This document shows, piece by piece, positions 6,929 through 14,745 of a stretch of 16,873 bases of DNA. The DNA is from 2-01-FULL-51-21 sp964348955 (GTDB lineage: Bacteria; Patescibacteriota; Minisyncoccia; Phycocordibacterales; 2-01-FULL-51-21). A model generated the notes under the pieces. That model was not told the DNA's origin. It saw only the letters and a program-made list of their open reading frames with translations, and ran no database searches. Position 1 is the first letter of the stretch; every line of letters begins with the position of its first letter. Position numbers and translations under genes: made by a program. The stretch lies in assembly GCA_964348955.1 (NCBI GenBank), contig CAYGEN010000014.1, positions 1 through 16,873 of the forward strand, read 5' to 3'.

Positions 6929-8737
6929 TTATATATTATCTCGAGCCCCCTTTGCTTTTTTAATGGCGAGGAGCTGGGAAGGGTCGGAGGTGATAATCTG
7001 GTCTTCGGTGTAAGAGGCGATAACCTTTATGGCCACATGTTTCAAACCGGCGAAAAAGATTCCTTCCCCGACATCGGACTCAAGCAGTAAATACTTCTCT
7101 TCATCGGTCAGGTTGAAGGTATGCTGGATGACATCAATAGAAGACGGCGATTGCTTAAGAAGGAGTTGGATTGATGAGTTTGAAATCATCGGCAGTCCGT
7201 AAGGCGACTTTAAAAAGTCATCCACATCTTGTGTAATGGTGGAGAGGGCGAGGTAGTATTTGCGGCCGCGCTTCGCCATGCTGTAGAGGAAGGAAGCGGT
7301 GTCTTCCGACTTCATCATCCACCACGCCTCGTCAATAATGAGCAGACGTTTTTTGAGTTCTTTGCGAATAGCGGTCCAGATAAAGTGCGTTACGATGTAC
7401 ATGGCAACCGGTTTCAGCTCGTCTTCCATATCGCGTACCGAGAACACGACGAATTTTTTATTGATGTCCACATTCGTCGGCCGGTTGATAAAGCCCGACC
7501 AGGTGCCTTTCGTGTACTTTGAAAGACGCTGTACGAGCGATTCCCCGCCCTCCATACCGGCAAGCACGAGCTCAAAGTCCGAGATAAGTGGTGGCTCAAC
7601 GCTGGTAAAATCGGAGTCCGCGGTGATATCTTTGAGCGCGTAGGTTTCCGATATCGCGCGGTCTACAATCGCGTCTTCTTCCGGCGTGAGCCCGCCGAGC
7701 ATAATGCGGAAGAGTCCGACCAAATTGACGATATTTGAGCGCAGAACATCGGCGCCCGACTCATCTTCTCGCGGCACCGGCAAGTCAAACGGATTGATGT
7801 GATGCTCGGAGGTAAGCGAGATGTTGAAATAGCGGCCGCCGACCGCCTCGGCAAGGTAGTTGTATTCCCGCTCGGGGTCTATCACAATGACTTCGGTGTC
7901 AAACATGAGCGAACGCAAAATCTCAAGCTTGGTCGCGTACGATTTTCCCGAGCCCGATTTCGCGAAAGTAACCGAGTTATAGTTTTCAAGCGAGAATCGG
8001 TCAAAGAGCACCAAGCTTGAGTTGTGGCGGTTGATGCCGTAGAGAATGCCCTTGTCGGCGGTGAGGTCAAAAGAGATAAACGGAAATATGCTTGAAAGCG
8101 GCGAGGAGTTTAGCTTGGAGTGGACCCCGAGCACGTCAGTCGCAATCGGCAATACGCTTTTAAATCCGTCCTCCTGTTGGAAAAGCGCCGGCTTTACATA
8201 GATAAGTTTTGACTCAAGTATGGAACGAATTTCCGATTCCGCTTTGTCCAATTCCCCAACGCTTTCTCCATAAATGGAAATGTATACGCCGACGTCAAAG
8301 AGCCGCTCCTCGGCCTGTTGAAGCTGGTCGCGCAGTTGTTCCAGGTCGCGGTACGCCGTGTCAAGGATTGGGTCGCGCACGAGCCCCTTATCCTCGCGGA
8401 GCGTAATCTGGCTCTGCACCTCGGCGACTTTCTTTTGAAATTTTCGCAGAACGGAGGCGGTGTCAATGGGGTGAATAAATATTGAGATATCAAATACCTT
8501 GTCCAAATTGATAATCGGCGAGAACCAGTTGTCGTTCAAAAAGCGCGGGTAGGAGATGACAAAGAAGGTGCGAACGACTTTGTCGCCGAGGTTCATTTCG
8601 CGCGGCGAGACTTTGAGCGCGGAGGGGGCAATAATGTCTTTTAACTCAAGCACGCCGGCTTGGTAAATCTCCTGCGGCAAAATTGCGGTGAGTTCCGCCG
8701 TCTCTTTCTTTTTTGGTTTAAGAAAATCAAATGCCAT
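6929..8737 (-). CDS. virB4: VirB4/TraC-family type IV secretion ATPase
   Basis: VirB4 ATPases sit at the cytoplasmic membrane and power assembly and substrate transfer in type IV secretion systems. This 602-residue protein has an N-terminal docking region (about 1-220) with a coiled-coil stretch at 101-146, then the family segment TADKGILYGINRHNSSLVLFDRF (about 226-248). Walker A is SGSGKS at 261-266 (with A259 in place of the usual first glycine), the VIVIDPEREY motif is at 283-292, and Walker B LLIIDE with A-W-W is at 465-473. A sensor-like glutamine Q503 lies in STITQDV. Length and motif order match VirB4 rather than VirD4. It follows the TraC-like gene by 9 bases and precedes a small membrane protein. 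No Shine-Dalgarno is evident. Confidence 0.96.
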   Translation of the reverse strand: MAFDFLKPKKKETAELTAILPQEIYQAGVLELKDIIAPSALKVSPREMNLGDKVVRTFFVISYPRFLNDNWFSPIINLDKVFDISIFIHPIDTASVLRKFQKKVAEVQSQITLREDKGLVRDPILDTAYRDLEQLRDQLQQAEERLFDVGVYISIYGESVGELDKAESEIRSILESKLIYVKPALFQQEDGFKSVLPIATDVLGVHSKLNSSPLSSIFPFISFDLTADKGILYGINRHNSSLVLFDRFSLENYNSVTFAKSGSGKSYATKLEILRSLMFDTEVIVIDPEREYNYLAEAVGGRYFNISLTSEHHINPFDLPVPREDESGADVLRSNIVNLVGLFRIMLGGLTPEEDAIVDRAISETYALKDITADSDFTSVEPPLISDFELVLAGMEGGESLVQRLSKYTKGTWSGFINRPTNVDINKKFVVFSVRDMEDELKPVAMYIVTHFIWTAIRKELKKRLLIIDEAWWMMKSEDTASFLYSMAKRGRKYYLALSTITQDVDDFLKSPYGLPMISNSSIQLLLKQSPSSIDVIQHTFNLTDEEKYLLLESDVGEGIFFAGLKHVAIKVIASYTEDQIITSDPSQLLAIKKAKGARDNI

Positions 8738-8746
8738 GACGGTTGG

Positions 8747-9406
8747 TTAAGACGGTTGCTCCCCCGTGAGCGCAATCGGGCGCTCCAGCTCTCCCGGGTT
8801 AAAGATTTTGTAATAGAGCTCAATAGTTTCCTCGGTGCCGAGCGCGATAGCGCGAATGCCCGAGCGCGCAAGCCCCTGCACCACGACCGAGATGCGTTGT
8901 TCAAGCTGGGTGCGGTGTTCTTCAAACGCCGCTCGAGCATCCTCGGCGTGAGTTTCTTTCTTCTTGTCGCGGTTCAAAAAGTTTCCAATGGTCGCCTTAG
9001 TCACCGAAATGGTCGCCGGAGAATATGGAACAACAATGAAGAAGCTCTTTGACATGATGTTTGTTTCTTCGGTGAATGTCTTAATGAAGTCAATGTATTC
9101 TCGCACTTGAATTTTCATAAGGTCGCTGTCTTGCGCCTTGTGGCGCTCCTCCAAAAGCGCCAGATAGGGGCGGATATCCAGTTTGCGCGATTGCACGGAA
9201 ATTTGAATGGGAAACTCAATGGAGTTCAAAAAGTTTTGGAACTGGAAAAGCGTCGCCTGTTGTTCGTCCTGCGACTTGAGCGCGAAGTTTAAGGACGAGG
9301 TCATGAGCACCATACGCAACGACCCATCTTTAAGGATCACAACGCCGTCGCGCACCTCGCGGATGGGGACAAATGCTTGGGTGGTGTTGGAGGTTGCTGT
9401 CGCCAC
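8747..9406 (-). CDS. TraC-like domain protein, partner of VirB4
   Basis: The 219-residue protein resembles the TraC-like domain that accompanies VirB4 in PrgI-type systems. It has an N-terminal beta region (FVPIREVRDGVVILKDGSLRMVLM, about 13-36) similar to the opening of many conjugation ATPases, then LDIRPYLALLEERH and a helical middle, and a C-terminal part ending in ELYYKIFNP. It has no Walker motif, so it cannot be an ATPase itself. The simplest reading is a detached N-terminal module of the VirB4 system that bridges PrgI and the ATPase. The start is a GTG at 9404-9406, one base after the PrgI stop. The frame then runs without a better start candidate. Confidence 0.85.
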   Translation of the reverse strand: MATATSNTTQAFVPIREVRDGVVILKDGSLRMVLMTSSLNFALKSQDEQQATLFQFQNFLNSIEFPIQISVQSRKLDIRPYLALLEERHKAQDSDLMKIQVREYIDFIKTFTEETNIMSKSFFIVVPYSPATISVTKATIGNFLNRDKKKETHAEDARAAFEEHRTQLEQRISVVVQGLARSGIRAIALGTEETIELYYKIFNPGELERPIALTGEQPS

Positions 9407-9407
9407 G

Positions 9408-9830
9408 TTATTTTTGTTGGTCGTTATGCGAGTAAATGCTCTCCTGAATATCCAAACTCCATGCGAGGTCTTTCAGTTTATTTTCCGAGAGGCGCGGTAC
9501 AATGAGCGGTGCTTGTTGCAATGGGAGAGGTGCGGCTTTTTTGGGCGCTTTCTCCTCGTGCTTCCACAGGTAGAGTTTTTTGGAGATGGCATAGCGGAGC
9601 GCGGCTTCAAGGACATAGATGAAAGGGCGGTTGTTGACTTTGTAGAACGCAAGCGCAAGCGCGAGCACCACGATGGGCGCGGCAAAGAGTAGGGCGAAGA
9701 AGAGCGGCAGGAAGCTGTAAAGCGCCACCGTGGCGCCCGCCGCACCGGCAAGATACGCAAACTGCCGAAAGGTGAGCGGCCCGAAAATCTTATCCTCTAC
9801 TTCTATAAATTGTGGGACTTGAAACTGCAT
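9408..9830 (-). CDS. PrgI-family protein
   Basis: PrgI proteins are small membrane components encoded next to VirB4 in conjugation systems of Gram-positive type. The 140-residue product begins MQFQVPQFIEVEDKIFGPLT FRQF, the family hallmark (V-P-Q-F-I-E-x-E-D-K-I-x-G-P-L-T). Two adjacent hydrophobic helices follow (about 24-62), then a conserved amphipathic region (RPFIYVLEAALRYAISKKLYLW) and a polar cytosolic tail. No Shine-Dalgarno is visible: the sequence directly upstream of the ATG is the outer arm of the inverted repeat around the four-helix-bundle gene. The original ribosome-binding site may therefore have been displaced or replaced. Confidence 0.92.
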   Translation of the reverse strand: MQFQVPQFIEVEDKIFGPLTFRQFAYLAGAAGATVALYSFLPLFFALLFAAPIVVLALALAFYKVNNRPFIYVLEAALRYAISKKLYLWKHEEKAPKKAAPLPLQQAPLIVPRLSENKLKDLAWSLDIQESIYSHNDQQK

Positions 9831-9833
9831 GGG

Positions 9834-9870
9834 TAGCTTATTAGCTTACAGCTTCCGAGCTTCTTAGCTT
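9834..9870. repeat. left arm: five AGCTT units at 8-base period
   Basis: AGCTT occurs at 9835, 9843, 9850, 9858 and 9866, with spacing 8, 7, 8, 8. The repeat runs into the 3' end of the four-helix-bundle gene and encodes its last residues (KLRSSEAVS). It pairs with the array at 10247-10275. Confidence 0.75.
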
Positions 9871-10230
9871 GGAAATCATACGGCTCAACATCTTCATTGC
9901 TTCAAGAAGCGACATCTCCGCTTTACGCACCTCGGTCGCATCGGTACATTGTAACCTTTTTGCGATATTAAGACGTGTTTCAAGCTCTGCTCCAAAACTG
10001 CATGCGAGGTATAAAAATTGAATGCAATCTTTTTTAGTACTGCGGTTGCGCCCCGTTGCACTATTTGCCACAAAGGAAACAATGGCTCTACGGGTCTGGC
10101 TGGTTAGTGGATTCGGCTCGCTCACCACAGGCGGAAGTTCCTCTTTTGGAAAACGGGACGTAACCGCATAGACGGATATAACAAGGTTCATCGCCCGTTG
10201 CCAGACGATTAGATTTTTGTACGACTGCAT
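9841..10230 (-). CDS. four-helix-bundle protein, S23 family
   Basis: The protein (129 residues from this start) matches the S23 / four-helix-bundle family found in 23S rRNA intervening sequences and, as Avd, in diversity-generating retroelements. Hallmarks are YKNLIVWQRAMNLV at the start, the middle LTSQTRRAIVSFVANSATGRNRSTKKDCIQFLYLA, and ELETRLNIAKRL. The family-typical N-A-E-G is altered to N-S-A-T-G. The ATG at 10230 starts in register with the family and is preceded by purine-rich GTGAAAGAAAAA. A second in-frame ATG at 10254 lies inside the inverted repeat. No reverse transcriptase or variable repeat is seen in the window, so a retroelement role is unsupported. It is the only gene of the operon with no obvious secretion role and looks inserted. 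Confidence 0.85.
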   Translation of the reverse strand: MQSYKNLIVWQRAMNLVISVYAVTSRFPKEELPPVVSEPNPLTSQTRRAIVSFVANSATGRNRSTKKDCIQFLYLACSFGAELETRLNIAKRLQCTDATEVRKAEMSLLEAMKMLSRMISKLRSSEAVS

Positions 10231-10246
10231 TTTTTCTTTCACTAAT

Positions 10247-10275
10247 AAGCTCATACGCTATAAGCTAAAAAGCTA
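10247..10275. repeat. right arm: four AAGCT-type units, mirrored spacing
   Basis: AAGCT occurs at 10247, 10262 and 10270, with a degenerate ACGCT at 10255. The spacing of 8, 7, 8 mirrors the left arm. The outermost CTA (10273-10275) is the TAG stop of the upstream operon gene. Confidence 0.75.
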
Positions 10276-11184
10276 TACGGTCGGTTCCCTGTAGGGGTCA
10301 ACCGAGTAGGGCCTTGTTTTTTCCGCCGCCGGTTTTGACTCCTCTTCCTTTGGAGTCGCCGGTAAGACTTTTTCTTCGTGCGGGATTTGGAACATTTTTT
10401 CCAGCTTCGCCTCAGCAATGCCGCCGGTCGGCAGATTTATCGGCGTCTCCGATGCATTGTCCTTTGCCGCGGCGCCGTCAGACGGCTCAGTTTTTTCAGC
10501 CGTTCCCTGCCGCGGCGTTGAGATGGTTTCAATTTCTTTCAGAAGCGCAAGGCGGTCCAGGTGTTCGTCGGGCGCCTCTCGCGCGGTTGGTGGCGTTTCC
10601 TGCGGTTGGACCTCTTCCCGTGGCGACTGTCCTTTCTCAAGATATAGAGGAGTTTGCGTAGCAGTGGGCTCCGACATTGCTTGATTTTCTTGAGTAGCCA
10701 CTTTAAGCGAGGCCGGCGGTTCTGCAGAGGTTTCTTGCACCGGCTCCACAGGAACTTCCACAGGAATGTCCAGTTTGGGAGTTTTTTGGAGCACGTCCCG
10801 TAGCGGCGGCTTTTGCTGGCTTGCCGCAGGAGTTGACAATGGAGTTTCTTTTACCAAAGATTCCGTTGGTGCGGGTATTTGTTGCATCACCGAGCGAATT
10901 TTTTTGAAAATCTGCTCATCAACGTCTTTAACAATCTCAGTAATTTTGCTTTCCGGCAGTGGCATTCTACTTGCCAGCTTTTTCTGAAATTCACTGCGCG
11001 GAGAAAGCCCGAGAAGTGCAAGATTTATTTCGTCTCCGAGAGCCCCTGCTTGATCTACGTGGAGGCCATGCTTCTGCATCAAATTTTCAAAGACCTTAAA
11101 CATCTCCATGGAGAGAATAGCATCCTGCATTTCTTTTGGCAGTTGCCGTAATGCCTTATTTCTCTGTTCTCGTGAGAATGTCAT
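10273..11184 (-). CDS. operon protein with helical head and disordered Pro/Glu-rich tail
   Basis: No named family is recognised. The 303-residue product has no membrane segment or signal. Residues 1-103 are predicted helical (REQRNKALRQLPKEMQDAILSMEMF, ESKITEIVKDVDEQIFKKIRSVMQQ). Residues 104-303 are low-complexity, rich in Pro, Glu, Thr, Ala and Lys, and probably unstructured. The head-plus-tail design suggests a cytosolic adaptor or regulator of the channel encoded just before it. The ATG follows the VirB6-like stop by 24 bases with an A-rich leader and only a distant GGAAG. The TAG stop is formed by the outer edge of the inverted repeat, so the natural C-terminus may have been altered by that insertion. 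Confidence 0.75.
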   Translation of the reverse strand: MTFSREQRNKALRQLPKEMQDAILSMEMFKVFENLMQKHGLHVDQAGALGDEINLALLGLSPRSEFQKKLASRMPLPESKITEIVKDVDEQIFKKIRSVMQQIPAPTESLVKETPLSTPAASQQKPPLRDVLQKTPKLDIPVEVPVEPVQETSAEPPASLKVATQENQAMSEPTATQTPLYLEKGQSPREEVQPQETPPTAREAPDEHLDRLALLKEIETISTPRQGTAEKTEPSDGAAAKDNASETPINLPTGGIAEAKLEKMFQIPHEEKVLPATPKEEESKPAAEKTRPYSVDPYREPTV

Positions 11185-11208
11185 AATTTTTTTTTAAGTG
11201 CTTCCAGA

Positions 11209-13158
11209 TTAGAACGTTTGCCCGGCGGGGGTTTTCAACCAAGTAGCCAAGCGATCCGCCCAGCCACCAGCAACTGCAGCTGGTCCGCCGGCTGCTACAG
11301 CGGCTACTATGTTGGCGCGGATAGTGGCGCGGTCAACATCGCTCAGCTCGCGCGTCATTTCAGATAAGTGCCCCGGACGTAGGTGTTCAGTAGTGTTGTA
11401 TTGCGTCAGAACGTCTGCAGGGAGTTTGGCGACATCAGCAGCTTTCATATTTATAATGATTGCTCCAATTCGACCCACGCCCGCTTCATCTCTGAAGTAC
11501 TCTCGGCGCTCATCTTTGATCTTCTTTTTCTCCTGCTCGGTGAAGACCTCGCTCTTACCAATATCGTCAATTTGTTTTTCAGTAAATTGACCGGCGGCGG
11601 TACGGGTCGCCAAACTGCCAGCCTTTATTTTCTCAAGTTCTTTAATGGTGCTTTGGCGGAAAGCCCGTAACTCATTTGAGTTAAGTGCTAATCCATTGGC
11701 AAGTTTTTTCATTATGCCCTTGAGCACGTCCTCCCGTTCCACCACTCCTGATGCCTGTTTGTATTCATGCGCTTCTTTTTTTGCTCCGACGAGGGAAGTG
11801 CCGCCAAGGAACTGTTTCTCGGCGGCCGCTTTTGCAATAGCAGGAATAAGAGGGCGTTTCCCGCCGATTGCGCCAAAGGTTAGTGCGCTAATAACACGTT
11901 TTGCGTTGCGCCCGCGGCGTGTTTTTTCAAGCGCGGTATCAATTTGGCTGTATGCCCGCGATGTTGCACCGAGCGGGCGCGCGACTGCATTTCTAAACGT
12001 TGCACCGCCCGCAACCCCCTGGCCCCACTTGCGGAGGTTGTTACCTATTTTCATCATTGAGCCTGCGCCCGACACGCCGAGCTTATTGGCAATGATAAGC
12101 GAGGCGACCATAAAGGTGGTTATGATAAGAAAGTTAAACAAAGTCGTGCCAAGCGCAGAAGCGTCCCCACTCGCCGCGCTCGCGATATGCGCATCACCTT
12201 TTGGGATAAATTTGGAACTGGTGATAATGAGGAGCGATATGTAGGTTAAAAGAAAGTACGCGGGCGCGAAAAATGCCTGCCTGAAAAGCGTGCTCCACCA
12301 CTGCTTGGCATAGCCGGAGGTTGCGGGGAGCACGCTCGCGGCAAAGCCAATCGGGGAGAGCACCATAAGAATGATGAGTATCACAAAGCGAATGGAGAGA
12401 AGTATCGCCGCCGCGAAGAAAATAAATGCAACTACCAGAATATAAATGGAGCCGAAAACGCCGGTAAAAAATATATTCCATGCAGACATTCCTTTTTCCT
12501 TCTTTTTTAGCTTCTTGCTATCTTCACCAATATCATTGTTTTTTCCTTCCGCGTCGTAGAGGGTCGTCACCTTGAGCGCATTCATAAACTGGTCAGAAAG
12601 TCCCCCATCGCACACGGTAGTGGTAACGCCCCCGCCGAGATTATTGGTGCAGTTAGGAATGGCCATTGCCTTATAAAACTGGACGGCGAGAATGTTTGAA
12701 GTATCAATTACCACTTTGGTGAAAAACATGCTGAAGTTAATGAGAAGCGCGGCGACGATAAGTCCCGAGAGAAGACGCTTCATGTTATAGTTCTCCAGCC
12801 GCAGGATGGTCGCAACGCCAATAAAGAGAAGTGCGAAAATGAATCCTATGTTGGCAATGTCTCGCAGTACCCCCCACGCGACATTGATTCCGTTAATGTC
12901 TTTCACCCAGGATGCCATATTAATGACCGTTTCGCTTACCACAAAGTTTAAGAAGACTCCCGCCGTCCACAGGATGACTCCCATGAGACTTAATACCCCG
13001 TTAACAATCGATGCCAAAGCTGATGAAAAGGTCTCATTAAACCACCCAAGGAACGCATGTGCCGTGTGAAGCGGCACGAGGGCGGTAAGCACCACAATGC
13101 CGATTGCAGAAACAGCTCTTGCAAGCCGCGCATTCAGTTTTAACGTAATTTTTTTCAT
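11209..13158 (-). CDS. VirB6/TrbL-like polytopic channel protein with long cytoplasmic tail
   Basis: VirB6/TrbL proteins form the inner-membrane channel of type IV secretion systems. Residue numbers here count from the upstream ATG at 13167. The N-terminus is a signal-like helix ending AHA near 38. About seven or eight hydrophobic segments follow, near 50-75, 100-122, 130-152, 230-255, 258-280, 298-316 and 340-360. The stretch SPIGFAASVLPATSGYAKQWW (about 271-291) is a motif region typical of this class. A loop near 173-186 carries C173 and C186, possibly a disulfide outside the membrane. Residues 370-652 are soluble, charged and helical. ATGs at 13167 and 13158 both work; I chose 13158 because AGAGAG is too close to the first. 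Confidence 0.83.
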   Translation of the reverse strand: MKKITLKLNARLARAVSAIGIVVLTALVPLHTAHAFLGWFNETFSSALASIVNGVLSLMGVILWTAGVFLNFVVSETVINMASWVKDINGINVAWGVLRDIANIGFIFALLFIGVATILRLENYNMKRLLSGLIVAALLINFSMFFTKVVIDTSNILAVQFYKAMAIPNCTNNLGGGVTTTVCDGGLSDQFMNALKVTTLYDAEGKNNDIGEDSKKLKKKEKGMSAWNIFFTGVFGSIYILVVAFIFFAAAILLSIRFVILIILMVLSPIGFAASVLPATSGYAKQWWSTLFRQAFFAPAYFLLTYISLLIITSSKFIPKGDAHIASAASGDASALGTTLFNFLIITTFMVASLIIANKLGVSGAGSMMKIGNNLRKWGQGVAGGATFRNAVARPLGATSRAYSQIDTALEKTRRGRNAKRVISALTFGAIGGKRPLIPAIAKAAAEKQFLGGTSLVGAKKEAHEYKQASGVVEREDVLKGIMKKLANGLALNSNELRAFRQSTIKELEKIKAGSLATRTAAGQFTEKQIDDIGKSEVFTEQEKKKIKDERREYFRDEAGVGRIGAIIINMKAADVAKLPADVLTQYNTTEHLRPGHLSEMTRELSDVDRATIRANIVAAVAAGGPAAVAGGWADRLATWLKTPAGQTF

Positions 13159-13173
13159 ACGCAACATATCTCT

Positions 13174-14745
13174 CTAGAATGTCTGCTGAAATGGCAATGC
13201 CTCGCACTCCGCTTTCTTTCCGGCGGTATCTTGGTTCAGCGCATCCATCTGGCTTTGTATCTTGCCCTGCTCCCGCTGTGCCACGACTGTATCCGAAATC
13301 GTGTGAAATGATCTGTTGAGCAGGAGGTCCGTGTAAATCTGCGACACGCGCGTAAGGTCGTCCGCGCTTTTTGCGTTTGTCGCCAAAGCGATCACGTTGT
13401 TGAGCGTGGCGATATTCGTATTTGCGGCGACGATTTTTGCGGAAACATCCCGCTCGGTCGGCGCTAACCGCGTTTCAATGGCGGTATCGGTGTCGGCAAG
13501 AAACCCGGCGACTTGAGTGCGGTAGCCGGGCGCGTTTGAGGCGCTTAATTTTTCCGTGTAACAGATTTTAAGCGACTCCAGATTTTGTTTTGCGGCGGCG
13601 ACGGGAGCGGACAAACTTTGTACGGCCGCAAGGAAATCATTTTCGTCCTGAAGCGTCCGGCGTACCTGGCTTACGGCTTCTCCTTTTGTGTTTCCGGTGA
13701 GCTGGTCGGCAGTGGCGTACTGGTCAATGTAGGAAGACTTGCCGCCGCTTTGATTACTCACGCCGAGCAAGCCGCCCGCGCCCAAAATTTCCGGCACGAG
13801 ATTTATTGCGACGGCGCCGATGAGCTCGTTTATCTCATCCGCATTTTGTAGAGAAACAAGCGGCGAATTTACCGCACTGTTTACCTGCTCGGCAATAATG
13901 GCGCCCGGGGTGGTGATTTTGCAGGTGCGGGGAGAGTCGTTAAACTCCGGCTCGCTTAGCTCTATATTATAGTTACTGCTTGAGCCGTCACTGCAATTTT
14001 CAAAAGAGAGGAAACCTCTGCCGAAACTCAACTCCTGCTGTTTGACGCTTTTTGCCTCGTCAATTTTTTTCTGCGCCTCTTCAACGGAAAGGAGGTACGC
14101 GCCATAGGGGTTGTTTTGCGGTTCGGATACGAGAGAGTACCAACCGTCCCAGCCGCCGGCGGAGAAATTGCCGCCCAAAAAATCATCCACATTTATCGTT
14201 ACCGTCTTCGTAACCAACGTGCCGCCTTGCACGAAGGTGGTAACGGTGCGCGTCAGCTCGCTCAAGGTGCAGGCGAATTGACGCTGGTACGGCGCTTGGA
14301 AATAGAACTGCAGGCCGCGAATAATAGGACGCCTAAATGCGGAGCATAGTGATGCCAGCCCTTGGCTGTCCAAAAATGCGCCAAAGGCCTGGTCGGCGAC
14401 ATTTTGGAGAAAGCCGTTGATGTCGGTTACAAACGATGGGTTGCCCTGAAAACCGTTATTTGCCCAGCGGATAATGCTAGAGGTAATGGAGCGTATGACA
14501 ATCTGTGCAATCTGGTACGCGAGGTGGTCGCCAAAAAATTCTTTGTATTGGAGTGAAAGTTGCGCTTGGGTTGAAGCGACGGTGCTCGAGAGAATGCCGA
14601 GTTCTATCGGCTCAAGCAAACTGCCGACCACCACCACCGCTTCCCCGAATGCCTGCGCGCGCTTGGGCAGCATAGCCGCCGGCGCGGCGACAATCGCGAT
14701 TACCAGAGCGAGCGAGAGCATGGTGCGCGGCAGGTGGTTTGTCAT
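13174..14745 (-). CDS. large secreted cysteine-containing protein of the secretion operon
   Basis: The family is not recognised. The 523-residue protein has a signal peptide (hydrophobic 9-26, likely cut after RAQA at 32). The mature part has a helical first half, a Gly/Asn/Ser-rich middle (about 190-290) and a helical, coiled-coil-like C-terminal region (about 360-510). It carries six cysteines (134, 159, 251, 275, 395, 514), an even number compatible with three disulfides outside the cell. There is no further convincing membrane helix. Its start overlaps the preceding stop (ATGA) and it ends six bases before the VirB6-like gene's upstream ATG. A surface-exposed structural part of the apparatus, loosely like the VirB5 tip protein in position and helix content, is possible but unproven. 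Confidence 0.8.
   Translation of the reverse strand: MTNHLPRTMLSLALVIAIVAAPAAMLPKRAQAFGEAVVVVGSLLEPIELGILSSTVASTQAQLSLQYKEFFGDHLAYQIAQIVIRSITSSIIRWANNGFQGNPSFVTDINGFLQNVADQAFGAFLDSQGLASLCSAFRRPIIRGLQFYFQAPYQRQFACTLSELTRTVTTFVQGGTLVTKTVTINVDDFLGGNFSAGGWDGWYSLVSEPQNNPYGAYLLSVEEAQKKIDEAKSVKQQELSFGRGFLSFENCSDGSSSNYNIELSEPEFNDSPRTCKITTPGAIIAEQVNSAVNSPLVSLQNADEINELIGAVAINLVPEILGAGGLLGVSNQSGGKSSYIDQYATADQLTGNTKGEAVSQVRRTLQDENDFLAAVQSLSAPVAAAKQNLESLKICYTEKLSASNAPGYRTQVAGFLADTDTAIETRLAPTERDVSAKIVAANTNIATLNNVIALATNAKSADDLTRVSQIYTDLLLNRSFHTISDTVVAQREQGKIQSQMDALNQDTAGKKAECEALPFQQTF

Larger units (their letters stand above)
9834..10275. mobile_element. putative S23-type insertion bounded by an inverted repeat
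   Basis: The left arm begins TAGCTTATTAGCTTACAGC (9834-9852) and the right arm ends GCTATAAGCTAAAAAGCTA (10257-10275). After reverse-complementing, 17 of 19 bases match. Extended to about 30 bases the match is 24 of 30. Both arms are periodic arrays of AGCTT/AAGCT with mirrored spacing of 8, 7 and 8 bases. The single gene inside belongs to the four-helix-bundle family known from 23S rRNA intervening sequences, where inverted ends also pair. The element sits between two genes of one operon, and the right end supplies the upstream gene's stop codon. That it is mobile is inference; no target duplication is evident. Confidence 0.5.

Noticed and set aside
9841..10254. Diversity-generating retroelement, from the Avd-like fold of the four-helix-bundle protein
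   Set aside because: No reverse transcriptase, template repeat or variable repeat is seen nearby. The periodic flanks are inverted, not the direct repeats a retroelement would have.
11645..12244. Plus-strand open frame of 199 codons
   Set aside because: It is antisense to the VirB6-like gene, with Ser/Arg/Pro-rich shadow composition and no motif.
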